Shown here: one piece after another, positions 1 to 12,400 of the stretch
Layout of the letters: the number at the start of each line of letters is the position of its first letter
Numbering within the stretch: the first letter of the stretch is position 1
Assembly: GCF_021134715.1 (NCBI RefSeq)
Contig: NC_060019.1
Coordinates: forward strand, 9,686,001 to 9,750,000
Reading direction: 5' to 3'
Length of the DNA stretch: 64,000 bases
From: Daphnia pulex
Taxonomy: Eukaryota > Arthropoda > Branchiopoda > Diplostraca > Daphniidae
Notes under the pieces: model-generated
Database searches by the model: none
Told to the model about the DNA's origin: nothing
The model's input: the letters and a program-made list of their open reading frames with translations, nothing else
Made by a program: the position numbers and the translations under genes

Positions 1-3000
1 AGCACGTGTGTTGTATAGAAAACGGGAGCGCGTGCGTGTTTTTTTACGTTTTTTTATATTTTTTTTTTACTCCCCTCGGCTCCTTTTGACTCGACAGGAG
101 AGCGTTTCGTTTTTTGTGTGTGTGATGTAATACATAACAGAGTGCCCCTCTCCCCTTTCATTTGGTTTTTTTCTTCTTCTTTTAAAGAGGGGCATATAAA
201 TAGAAGAGAGAATATAAAAAAAACAGAATGGGAAGTAAAAAAGAAAAAAAAAACACGAGAGGGATTCCCCCTCCAGGATTCCCGGCTTTTTCAATGTGAC
301 GTCACATCTGTTTTTTATTTTCTTTTTTTCGTGTTGAAACGACAACATTTTCATTGATGGAAAAATGTTTAATTCATTTTTTGTTGTTGGGTTCGTGATT
401 GACGTTAGGCCGTTTTCTTATCTGAACGCAATTGAACTTTCAAACTTTTTTATCTGATTTTGTTTTTTAATTTTTTTTTAAAGAAATTTCAACGGTTTTT
501 TCAAGTTTATTTTGGGGTTCGTGATTTTATTTTTTCGTGACTTGCTGATGAACATTTATTGAATGAGTCTGCTGTTTTTGAGCGATTAATTTATTGTTTC
601 GGTTTTTTCGGTGATGTGGAATTTGGTCTCTGTCCTGTTGATTCACTTGATCCTAGACAAAGGTCAGAAGTCCATTTTCATCAGCATGTTGCATTCGATA
701 AAATGCCAAAGTAGACAACGTCCTTCATATAATTTATCAGTTCTTTACTTTTTTCGATTTCGTACCGGATCCTGAACTTGCGCAACTATTGCACCTTTTG
801 TTTCAAAGGTTTTCGTTGTTTCTTTGTCGACCTATTATTGGTTTTTTCGATTTCGCCCTGTCATTCTGACACACTGCCTTTTATTTGGGAATTGATGAAT
901 CATTTCGTATTCCGTAATTGTCTACCCGTAATGTTTTTCATTCAATTTGCTTGTGGTAGGGAAAAGATTACAAAGTTATTTCGAGTTTCGGAGCTGTCGG
1001 GCCGGCCGATCGTTGCGAGGGTTACTTGTTTGTGTGTGTGTGACTGTCGTGAGGAAGTGAAAAATAAAAATCCTCTGAAAAGTATTTGGGAGAAGGGTGT
1101 AGTTTCTACACGTATTTTTTCTCTTCCTTTCTCTCTCTCTCTCTTTCTCCCGCTTGGGTGGTGTAACGAGGAGTTGGGTGAACTTGACACGTGTGTGAGA
1201 GAAACCCGCAGCACCACCAGACCGCAACCCCCGAAAAGTTGCGTTCACCGCCCTTTTTCTTCTTCTTCGGTTTTGGCGCAACAGTCGAAGGGAAAAATAC
1301 AAAAAAAAAATGTAGGTCACAAAACAACCAGCACATACGAGAGGGAGGGAACGTCGTCGGTTCTCCGCTGCGTGCCGGCCAAAAGCGGTTGGAATATATC
1401 GTGGGCATTTCCTATAGACATACACACACACACAACTATGTGCGTGTGTACATTGACGAAGTAGAAAGAACAAAATCTAGAAGGCATTTCATGGAGGAAT
1501 CTTTGAACGTTTTTCGCCAAAGGGAATGTATCAAAGAAACATTGTACCAGCACCACCAGCACAGACAACTCGCGCCCCCCTTTTTTCTCCCTCCTTCAAA
1601 TTGTGCCAGCCTTTTGCTGGACGGTTGTGGCGTTCTTCGTGTTGTTATTCAACACACGGAAGATGGCCCTTTTTGGCTTTCTCTTTCAGCGCCTCCCTCT
1701 TTTTCTTTTTTTCTTTTTCTCCCTTTTCCCGCGATTCGGAGTAAACAAAATTTCTTCCGATAACACCGCCTTCTTCTTCTTCTTCTTCTGGAGAGAGTAG
1801 GGGCTGGCTGCTGGATGCAAAAATATGCGCAACAATCCATCGTCCCTTCAGAGCTCGGGCTCTCTCATCTATAACTTTCTTCTGATGCATATCATCATCA
1901 TCATCATCTTTTTCTTCTTCTTTTTCTTCTTCTTGAGGGGTTGCGTCATCATCATCGTAGGGGATGGGATCTCCATGGATGTTGTTTTGCCACAGCGGAG
2001 AAGAGAATATATATACAAGGGTAAAAATAAGGGGCCGCAGATAAACATCAAACTTTTTCCTGTGGGTTTGCTGCTGCTGCTGCCCATACGGTTTTTTTTT
2101 CTTTCTTAACATTTAGAAGATTCTCCTCTGTCACGTCATCAGGAGCAACTAACTGTACACACACAGTTCTTCTCCCCCTCTCTTTCAGAATTTTTTTTTT
2201 TGTTATTCTTCTTCCTTTTTGGCAGATAGGGAGAAATCATATTAGATTGTCTGTCTGGGCACCGAGCCCTTTTATATTATTCTTTCTCTGTTTTTGGCCT
2301 GTCGTGTCTTTTTTTTATTTTTCGCTATCTCGTTTGAAAAAGGTTCCTGTGCCGCAAAAGAAACCATCTTCTTTTTTTCCACCTGATATTTTTTTATTAT
2401 TTGACTGTTGTGTGTGCAAAGGTCCTCTTGTTTCTCTTTCTGCTTAAATGGGTTGCTGGAACTTTTTTGCAGTTTGAAATGGGGGAGAGAAAAAAGGTCG
2501 AGCGGCACTTTCCTCCCAAATTGCCCGTGCCTCTTTTTTGGCGAAATCCTTTTTGCAATTGAACTAACCGGCACTTGAAGAATCTTTTTTTATGATTATG
2601 TGTCTCCTTTTTGAACTTGATGACTCTCTTCTTGTCGAGCTTGTTGCTGCATCCCCTTTTTTTTTTCGCCAGCGCACTTGCGCATCTATACGCACTTGCT
2701 CCTTTTTCTTCTTCTTCTTCTGTGATATTATTATTTTAACAGCTGGGGGGACAGAGGACGAAACCTTCTTTGACTGTCGCCTTGGCAGATTTTTATTATT
2801 TTTATTGACTTGTTATGCTCATCGTTTTACTTTGGTCTGCCAGGAGAAGAAGAAGAGACACTGGCAGCAGCCCACTTCCGTCTGGGGGCAACCTCTTTTT
2901 TCGCACAAATAACCTGTCGATGGGTAGTAGACAAGGCCCACAAAATCTCTATATGTGTGTATTTGAGCCATTCAAGCTTTAACTTTTATTATTATTATTA

Positions 3001-6000
3001 TTACGGGCTTTGGAAATGTTGGAGAAGAAGAAGAAAAGGAAGCCTTTTTTTCTTTTGGCCTATCTGATTTCAGTCCCGACACAGCGTCATACAGAACTGT
3101 ACGTGATGGCTATACCTATTTTTCTGTGTCATTCATTAGAGGCCTATTTATTAGAAGTAGAAGCCTTACCTACTACTTGTTTGTCACATTTTTCCCCCCT
3201 TTTTTTTCTCTCCCTTCAGACTGGGGGAAAAAAATTGGCCTCGTCATGTTTTTATTCATTTTCGTACTCTCTCTGGATATCATATCGAAGGCTTCCCAAA
3301 TTGCCTCTTGATTACCACTTGCTTGAGGAAATTGTAGCGTAGAAAGTTATTGATTTAGGTGCTGGGCATTAATTGGCTAAAGAAAGACGATTAAATTCTG
3401 TAGGGAAATAAAAATCGTTTAGCAAAAGAACCCGAATAATTTGACACTTTTTGTAACTTTTCGGAAGAACACAAGACACTAGCGCCTACAAAATTTGTAT
3501 TTTTTTAAATGGTGGCAGTATTTAGTACATTTGAGCCGAGAAATTAGTTTCGGCATTATTTGACACCCTTCTTTTTCATTATTTCTTTTCGTTAGTATGG
3601 GATTGGCCGTCAAATTTTTCTGCAAATTCATCGGGCGTTAAAACACGACGGGGGATCTCTCGCGCGTCTTCCGACTGCTGTTTCTTACACTCAGTGCAGA
3701 AAGGAACTTTTCTTCTTCTTCTTCCTTGATGTTGTTGTTGTTGAAGAAGAAAGAAGAAAAAAAACGGGGCCTCCAAATTGTCTCATCGACAGGCGAAGCT
3801 ATATAACAAATGACCCCAATGTTTCATGCTGCCCAGTCCGAGTCAACAACAACACACACACAAATGGTGCAAGTGCCTTTTTCCTTCTTTCTCCCCTCGA
3901 CCGAAGAACCTGACTAGGCAAAGAGCAACACAAAAAAGGGCAAATATAAGAGAGAGAGAGAGAAAAGTTATTATACATACAAGCGCAGGAAATAGGAAGA
4001 AGGAGAGAAGAAAAAAAAAGGGCTGCGCTTATATTATATTTATATTATATTGATGCGAAAACAGTAGAGAGGGAGCCTCTCTTCTCTTGTCTTTATGTTT
4101 TCTTCTCTTTTTTGCGCACAAAATGGGGCCGAGAAGGGGGGAAGAAGAAGCAGCAGCCCCGCATCAACAAAGCTTTTGACCCATTTAAAAGCCATTTGCA
4201 ATAACACAGCCCTTCGGTTTTTCTCTCTATATCCCCCTCCGACTCGCTACTTGTTTCGTCTTCAGGATGGCGTGTCCCAAGAAGAAAAAAAAACACCATC
4301 AACCCCTTGCGTTCATTTGCTTTTCGCCTTGCACATAATAGATGTGTTTGGGTTCTCTTGTGCCAAAAATGACCTTTTTTTTTCTCTTTCAAACTTGTTG
4401 GCTCGACTTTCGCGTTTGCCATGTGTTACGAACGTCGTTACGTCACGGATGATGATGACAACAGACTTCTTTTGGGGGAGAAACTGTTTAGCCGAAAAAG
4501 TGTTTTTCGGCCGTTGGAGTAGTAGAGAGATGGGGCATGGGAAAAAAGTGATGGACGCTGGTGAGCAAGTGTCTATTATTGCATGCGAAAGAGAGTTGGC
4601 CAAATAGCGTCAAGATGGCAAAGAAAAGAAAAGGCATCTCGGATAACCGTTACACAAAGTTTTTCGCAATAGCGTCCCTTCTAACCCCAGAGAGAGAGGG
4701 TCTAGTATTTGCTAGAGAGAGAGGGGAGGCATCTTGTTACATACAACAAGTTTTTCAACAAACGGCGAGAGTTATGCCAGGTCCGTTCGGCCTCGACGGC
4801 CCAGCATATTGTGTTACGTATGGGGCCAGAGTTTAGCTATAGATAGTGGAGAGAGAGAGAGACCTTTTTCGCCCTTGCCAACTGTTGTGTATATTTTATG
4901 TATATGTGTGTCGGTGTGTCCTTCTTAACTACTTCGGCGATCCCTCTCTCTCCGTAGGGGTTAGGTGGATTCGCAACTGTCTTTTCTCTTATATAAGCCA
5001 TAAAGGGAGAAAAAAGGTTGTTGTCTGGGTATTCTTTTCTAGGTCAAACACCGCCGGAAGGAATTTAAAGTTCTTCTTCTTCTTGTCGTTGATTATTTAT
5101 AAAAGAAGAAGAAGAACAAACGCGGATCTGACTAGGCGTACAACTCTTTTGTATTGTAGAATATGGACCAACGCCGCCGCCAAAAACCAAATAGTTTTCT
5201 GGGGATCGATTCCGGAGTAGTAGCCAGCCAGCCAGCCAGCCCCTTTATAATAAAAAAAACCACGCCAGCTCTAGGCAGCAGCTAGAGAGCCTTTAAAGAA
5301 GTTTGTTTTGAAAGGTCCTCTGAATGGGGGGCTCGGATGGAATCCCATGGATTTCCGAAATGACTGGACATGGATATAGTTCCGCACTACCCCGGATAGT
5401 AGTATAGTTGTCCTCTCTCTCTTTCCATCCGATGTCTCACCTTGGCATTGCTGGTGTTCACTCTGATGTGTGACATCATTGACCACCCCGCTCTTTGGCG
5501 ATTCACAAAATTTTCTATAGAGGCGGCCATATAGATTCGGCGCAAAATGCTGCACTGCGCCGTACATAGTGTAGTAGATGACCCCCTATTCTTTCATGTG
5601 TCGCCCTCCCCCTTTGGCCGCCGTCATTCCGGCTCTCTCTCTCTCCTTATCCGCCTTCTTGGGCTGGTCCCTTTTGATTTCTCCCCTTCCGAAAATGCGA
5701 AAAACCGTTGAGACGGTTATAATATAAACGCGCAGTTGAGAAAGAGATACAGTGTGAGCGCATTTTTTCGCAATCGCCTTTTCTAGTCTGCACAACAATC
5801 GCAATAACTAGCGAAACCCCCACCCACCCAACCCCGCCGAAACCTTTGAATGAGAGAGAGGCCACACCTCTTTCGGCCTGTGTTTGTCTTGGCGGAGAAA
5901 CATTTCGCTACAATCGTAATGATTTCGCGGAGCACTATCGGAATGAAAGTTCCTGTATAGTCTGCCGGTTACAGTCGAGTCGAGTGTCAGTCTGATTTGT

Positions 6001-9000
6001 GAGTGTCCAATGTGCACAACATTCGTCTTCTAATAATTTGCCATCCGTTTGGGACTTTAAACATTTTTGTTTTTTATTTACTTTGATCCATCGGTGCAGG
6101 AGTTCCAATTGAATCGGCCGTCCGAGTCTTGCGGTGCCTGGCCGTGAAGGGTCAACCCGAAAGTGCTGTGTGTCTCGTTTTGTGCGTGCGCCCTTTTCTC
6201 TTTTCGGCTGAATCGAGTGCCAATCGTTCGCGGACAGACCCTGGCGACGTACAACATCCAAGTAAAAAGTAAGTGTTTATCGCTTTGATTTTATTACAAC
6301 AATTTGGCGGGGGGATTCAACCCTTGCCGCTCTTTTTTGGGACCGTTATTCTTGGCGGATGGATTGGGTTAGAATTTTGTTTTACAGCGACTATGGCCCA
6401 GTTTGGCAGAAAAATACGGGCCCCAATTTGTTTGTTGGTCTGTTTGAGTTATTTTGGCCGATAGTAAAAGTAACAGTACAGTACAGAGCAGTTTTATATG
6501 GCGTGTTTCGGCGCAGAGAGGGAAGGTACTATACAATCTAACTGTACATTTTTGCCTGACCCTTTTTTGAAAAGAAGGAGGAGGCTGGCTGACTTTGGTC
6601 TGCAAGTTTTTTTCGAAATTGTAATTGTCAATATAAATATTTTTTTATTGCGCCTTTCAGGTCATTGCCAAATTTCCCACGTTCCGCACTCTGCGAGACT
6701 TTCTTGGCCGTCTCTTATTTGTTTCATTTTCGCTGTCCGCTATAAAACAAGGACCATCCCCGAAAGACCAGCCCAAACAACCCAACAGCAACAACAACAA
6801 ATCACCGTAAGTGCGGAATGTTTCTTCTTCCTTCTCTTGCGCTCGATGCAAATGCTGGCCGCCATTTTGTCTGTTTTTTTTTTTTTGGATCGGGTGGTGG
6901 GGAGAAAACGATATGCGCGTGCTGTTTTTTGTTGGTAGCGCCGGTACAAGACACACGTGCCCGTGATTTATAGCGGCAAGGCTTTTGATCCCCACACATT
7001 ATGTGGAATCGACATTATGTGTCTATCTGTTCCGTCCCCGATGGATCTCTAAAAAAACAGTAACAGCCAATAGTATCGCAGGGGGGACGACTCTCTGTCG
7101 CCCACAAAAAACAGAAACTCGTGCCGGCGATTATCGACGACGACCGACGCTCCATTCCCATTCGTCGACGCCCTCCCCATCGACACATAAAAAAAAATGC
7201 ATTCACATTTTTTTATCGAGTTTTATTTTTTCTTCTTTTTATGAAGGGCTCATAGAAAAAGTTAAAAAAAAAAATAGGAAATGGTTTTTTTTTTCTTCAT
7301 TTGCTAGGAATCGTTTCTATTATTGCGCACATTCATTTTTATGTGTGAATTAATGTCTTGTGCCTGCTGCTGCAAGGCCTTCCGTGTCACCGGGTGTTTC
7401 TTTTTTCTGATGTAACGAACGAACGGGGGGTGGGGCCCTATTGTGTCATCATCGTTAAATCAAGAAAAAAAAATGGTTCCAACTGTTTGTGATTGGACCG
7501 GAATGGAATAAACTGTACGTGCCAGTTGTAGCCGCAGATGACGCCCATTGATGATGGTCCCGTCTACTTGCATTTACAAGAGACGCCCTAAAAAAAGAAA
7601 AAAATCTTTTCCCCAAAGAAGAAAAAAAAAATGGGCAGAATTGTGTAACAAAAACAGAATTGTACAAATGTGACAATCGTCATGGAGTTGTATTTCTCCT
7701 TTTTTTTTTCGCTCTCTTGATCCATTCAACAAACCAAAAAAAAGGGGATCCAAAAAAAAAGTTGGTAGCACCACACACACACACACGGAAGGAACACAAA
7801 ACACAAAAGCCGAAAAAAGGTGACGAGCCGAAAAGTAACAGCCAGCACAATTTTTTTTTCTTATCCTATTTTTGGAAGCTGTGAGAGAGAAAGAGGATCG
7901 ATACATATATATATTGTATTTAATGCTTTCTCTCTAATACTATAAGGGATAGAGAGGAGGGGGGGACCTGATAACACGTAACGTCTCTTTCTCTCTTGTG
8001 TGTTGTTGTGTTCAAATCTATATATCCCCCCTCCATTGGACGCAATTGCCCGAGTAGACGCAAATAGTAGAAAAGCTTATGTGACTCTGCGCGACACAGT
8101 CGAGTGAGGGGGAAATTTTTTTTCCTTCTTCTTCTTATTTTCTTATGTGTCGTGTGTCTATCTGTTTTCGCCCGGCTGTTTGCTCCGGCCCGGGGAGGTT
8201 TCGGTGAGGCACCCGATATAGTATAATGCTGGTCAAGAGGGGTGACGCCGTATTTCTCCTTTTTTTTTTTGTTGTTATTATTCAGCTCTGTGTGCTGTGC
8301 CACAGTCGATAGCTGCTGCTGCTACCCCGAAAAAATTTGGTTTCTATAGATTTTTCCATCCCGGTCGTATGTGGGGACCCTTTTCTCTTTCTATTTCTCT
8401 TTCTGTAGTTACTATTGAACGGGCCAACACTTGCGTCAATAGCTTATAAAAGCAATCATAATGCTGGCGACGCTAGGAATCTATATAGACTATGGTCTTC
8501 GTATTACTATGACGGTGCTATACTACAAGGGTGGAGTAGTAGTAGTAGTTGTCGAAAAAAGGGGGTTCTCTTCTTTCTCTTTATTCTATTTTTTGATCTG
8601 GAACCAATAGGACTCCAACGGTTTCACCGATTGGTTCTCTTTCCGCCTCCCAAAAATAGGAAGAAGAAAAAATATACATCGACAGTAACATTTTTTACAG
8701 GGTGGGGTTGGGAGGGTTATCGACGGGGGTTGGGTTGCTCTATGGGCGCATCTGCTGTGGTATGGGCCTTCCATGTTCTATAGGGGAAAGAAGAAAAAAA
8801 AAACAGAAAGTGAAAAAAAAAAAGTTGGGAAACCCCTTTTTTTGTGTTGGTCGTATAGGGAAAAAGGGGTATTGACTAGATTCCTATTGGTTCCACTTGG
8901 TTCCTCCCCCTTTTTCACGAGAACACACCCACCGCAACTCTTTGACGGGACGGGTCCACCACCATCCAACTCGAACACCCACCTGTTGTCTGGACGTTCG

Positions 9001-9253
9001 AATAGCTTTTAAAAGAAAAAATCCATTTCCTCCTTCGTTTCCTTTTCGTTGATCATTTTCTTTCTCGGTTTGGGTTGTCTTGGCAACCCGAAATCTGAAT
9101 GACTATCTTTTTATTTTTGAATGATGGTATATTGTGTTGTTTATCGTAGTGGCGATGGCAGAAACGCTGTAGGTGCGTGATGGGTTGTGGCGGCGCCAAA
9201 TTCAATTGGGAAGTAGAAGGGGAGAGAGAAAGAGAGAGAAGAAATAGTAGTTG
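1..9253. other. Gene-poor pyrimidine-rich region
   Basis: No supportable gene was seen. The stretch is dominated by T-runs, TTC/GAA triplet runs and CT dinucleotide tracts, which create many open frames made of Phe/Leu/Ser or Lys/Glu/Arg. These frames lack domain-like composition and phase-consistent splice partners. Short hairpins formed by TTC-runs facing GAA-runs recur, for example at about 3710-3760 and 5072-5116. A TCAGTC initiator-like motif with a downstream GTAAGT donor occurs at 5987-6269 and is discussed in the findings. By position this could be upstream regulatory DNA of Krüppel, but nothing in the sequence proves that. Confidence 0.6.
5222..5241. repeat. (AGCC)n tetranucleotide microsatellite
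   Basis: About five perfect AGCC units stand between two T/A-rich segments. It is a simple sequence repeat with no sign of function. Confidence 0.8.
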
Positions 9254-9470
9254 CTCACGTAACGAAGCCTATTCAATGCCCTGAAGACCTCTAGCCCCCC
9301 CTCTCCCGACAGAGTTTTGGGTTGATCGATAAACATCGAAAAAAGGCCAGACTCGGCCATTGCGTCGCCCAAATAATCGCCATATTCGTCGTTACACCTA
9401 AAATATCTTTCTGCTGCCCTATTGGTATATTTCTTTAGCAGATGGCGGAGGATCATGACCGAAAAAAAAA
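9254..9470 (-). other. Orphan coding-like segment, possible exon remnant
   Basis: The minus strand is open through a stretch with balanced amino-acid composition. It includes DEYGDYLGDAMAES and LEVFRALNRLRY, unlike the low-complexity frames around it. It ends at a reasonable donor (TAC then GTGAGC at about 9258) and has an ATTTTAG acceptor-like site near 9400. No partner exon and no family is recognised. It may be a decayed exon, a transposon remnant or chance. Confidence 0.15.
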
Positions 9471-12400
9471 ATGTAAACTTCATCTCTCTTTTTGTATTTA
9501 TTCCCTCTTGAATTTCTGTGCAATGAAAAACTTATTGCCAAAAACCAGTTTCGGTACGGTCGTTCAAATGGTCAATCATCTTCTCTATGCACCACCGTTG
9601 TGGGCCTCTCTCTCTCTCCCCCCTTCAAAATAATATTTTCCAGTCGAAGCTATAGAGTTCCGTTGTTGTGTTGTTGTGCGAGTCCAAAATCGAATTCGAT
9701 CCAGGCAGAAAGCAGCGAGTTCCTTTTAGCTGCTGCTGCTGCTGCTGTCTCGCTTGCGGATTATTTCCGGCAAACGGTTCAACGGATTTCGATGGCAAAC
9801 ACATTCCACCAGTTTTCATGGTCTAAATAGAGCGCGCCCTATCGCACACACACCAAACAGTTGGCTTGGAAGGGACAACAATTCAATCGAGTCAGAATGC
9901 GATCGGTTCCGCACATTTCGACACATCATCTTCTCCGACTACTTTTTTTCTTTCTTTCTTTCTCCTTTGATATGCTCGGGTATATATATATCTATCTGTA
10001 TCTATCAAAAGAGATGTTACACCGGATTTTGATTCGGTTAGACTATCCTACTGCCATCACCCCTCCTCTTGCATTTCATATCTCTCTCTCTCTCTAATAA
10101 ATGTATAGATACGGCCGACGTTTGAATTATTGAGTGGATAGGAAGAAAAATCTAGTTTCTATTATTGACATGCAGTTGGCGTGCAGAGGGGAAATCACAA
10201 GTCGAGTCCGGTGATCTCTGATGCGTCAACGAGAGCGAACGAGTCGAGTTGTTGTGTCCCCCCCCCCCTTTTTGAAATAATATTAAAAAAATATCAAGAG
10301 CTTCAGCAGCAGTTGTACGAAGAAAGAATTCGTTTATTATTGATTCGCTTATTGTCTGGCATATATAGATATAGCCCCCACGAGTGCATCCCATATCTAG
10401 GAGTGGGAAACGAATAAATAAACTCGGTACTCGTCATGTGCCAATTGTGCGACAATAAGTCAGTCCAGACTCATCGCACGTGGGCAGAGCTTGGTCCAAG
10501 CTTGGGGCCTGGATCCTCTTCTTGTTTGTCTTTGACTGCTGGGATTCCTTTTGTTGGCAGCACAGGAAATGGGGATGAAAAGGCAACACGAGTGGGATGA
10601 TTCAAACTATTGAAGGAAAAGATGAGTTCTTGTGTGTGTGTGTGTCCGCAAAAATATTGCGTGATTTCTTTTCGTCCTGCCATTCTTTCCCTCTTCCGGA
10701 GTGGAAAGAAGAAAAAAAGGAAGCACACTTGAAAGTTCATATCCGTACAAAATGTTTAAGAAGTCGGCAGCAGCTGTCGATCCGCCACAACGGCGGTGGC
10801 GGCCAGGGAGGCGTCGGCCAACTTGGCAATCCGACAAAAGATGACAATGTCCAATTTTTTCTTCTTTCGACACAATCAGAGAAATTCGGATGCAATAAGA
10901 AACTCCTACGTAATTCTATTGGATTCCCAAAATATTTTTCTTTTTTTTTTCTCGTTATAAAAGTTCTCGTTATATAAGTGGAATTAAATAATCAAGTTTA
11001 CTTAACTATATCGAATGCTGAAATATTTATATGCATGGGAAAAAAGGGGGGAGAAACGGAAAAAAAGGAGATCGAGTTTTTATTGGGAATCTGAGAGATT
11101 GTGATCGGGTTTTGTCGGGTCCTGCGGGTTCCTCCTTCTCTTTTACAATTCACGTACATGTTGGAAGGGGGTTATATCTATTAGGGACAAGCCTTTTGCC
11201 AATAGGGGATGAGCAGCACACTGCAATGTATATAGCAGGAGCAGCAGCGCTTGGCAATAAATAAAAGTAGGACTCAGAATGGCCGCCTCGCCTGTTCCAA
11301 ATCTTTTTTTCTTTTTCCCACAGACAAAAACGGGACTGAATTGCCAGTGCAGTTGTGGAAACTCTTCTTCTTCTTCTCCTCTTGTTTGTCTATGTGTGTG
11401 TGTGTTTCTTAGCTATCCCCTTTTTGGACGGGCCGGTCCCTTTTGTGTGTCAACCTCTTTTCACTTTTTCCTACCTTGGAAAAATTTGGACAGAGAAGGA
11501 GGAGCCATGAAAAGTTTGGGATGCAGTTACACACATTGGAAAACACTTTGGGCTTTTTCTCTCTCTCCCCAACCAGCCCTTTTGTCGTAGTTTTTAGCTT
11601 TTCATTTTTAAAATTCTCTCCTCCCCAGTCGTCGTTACATATATTATTATATGGAGGGGAAATTGTATATACGACGCGCTATAAAAATGCGCGCAGTTTT
11701 TGAATTCGGCATCACGACGCGTAGAGAGAGAGGGGAGCGTTTGACGATTCGAATCGGAACCATTAGCCCAGCGCCATCATCGCCGTCACAAATGATTGAT
11801 CGTGTAACCCAATGATTCTCAGCTTTTTTTCATTCCTCGGAATAGTTTTTATTCGACTGCTACTGCTGGGCTTAACTCTAAAGTGATTCTATTTAACTCA
11901 CTCGGTTTACTTTTTAAGCGACTGAAGTTATATCGTTGGTGGTCCTACAAGAGAGACCCCGGCTGTTTTTCTCTTGAAAAATCACGGTCTAGATCGAATT
12001 TCTCCGGTAACAGGCCCCAAATCTGTCCCCCCAAAAAGTAAAGAGAAAACGTTTTAAGGCCAATAAATCAAAGTTGGCAACAGTTGGCAAAAAGAACAAG
12101 AAAAGGTCTTGTTCTTCTTCTTCGCTGGATATATAACATATATATATATAAAGGCGATGGCGAAAAGACGTGCGGAACGAAAAACCAGTAGGGGGAAAGA
12201 GAGAGAGAGAGGCTCACCCAATTGGGTTCTCGTCTGTCTGCGAGACATTTTTGGCAAACAAGAGATGACAGAAGAAGAAGCAGGGGGGGGGGGGGGGACC
12301 TTTTTTCTTCTCTTCTGGTTGCAAGTTGTCGCGAACGGTCAGTCAACGTGTGTGTGTCGCCGGAATTCCGCCCTTATAAGATTCTATTCTTTTTTTTTTC

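Noticed and set aside
778-1464. 228-codon open frame
   Set aside because: Composition follows local CT tracts, no domain is seen, and overlapping frames of similar length exist on both strands.
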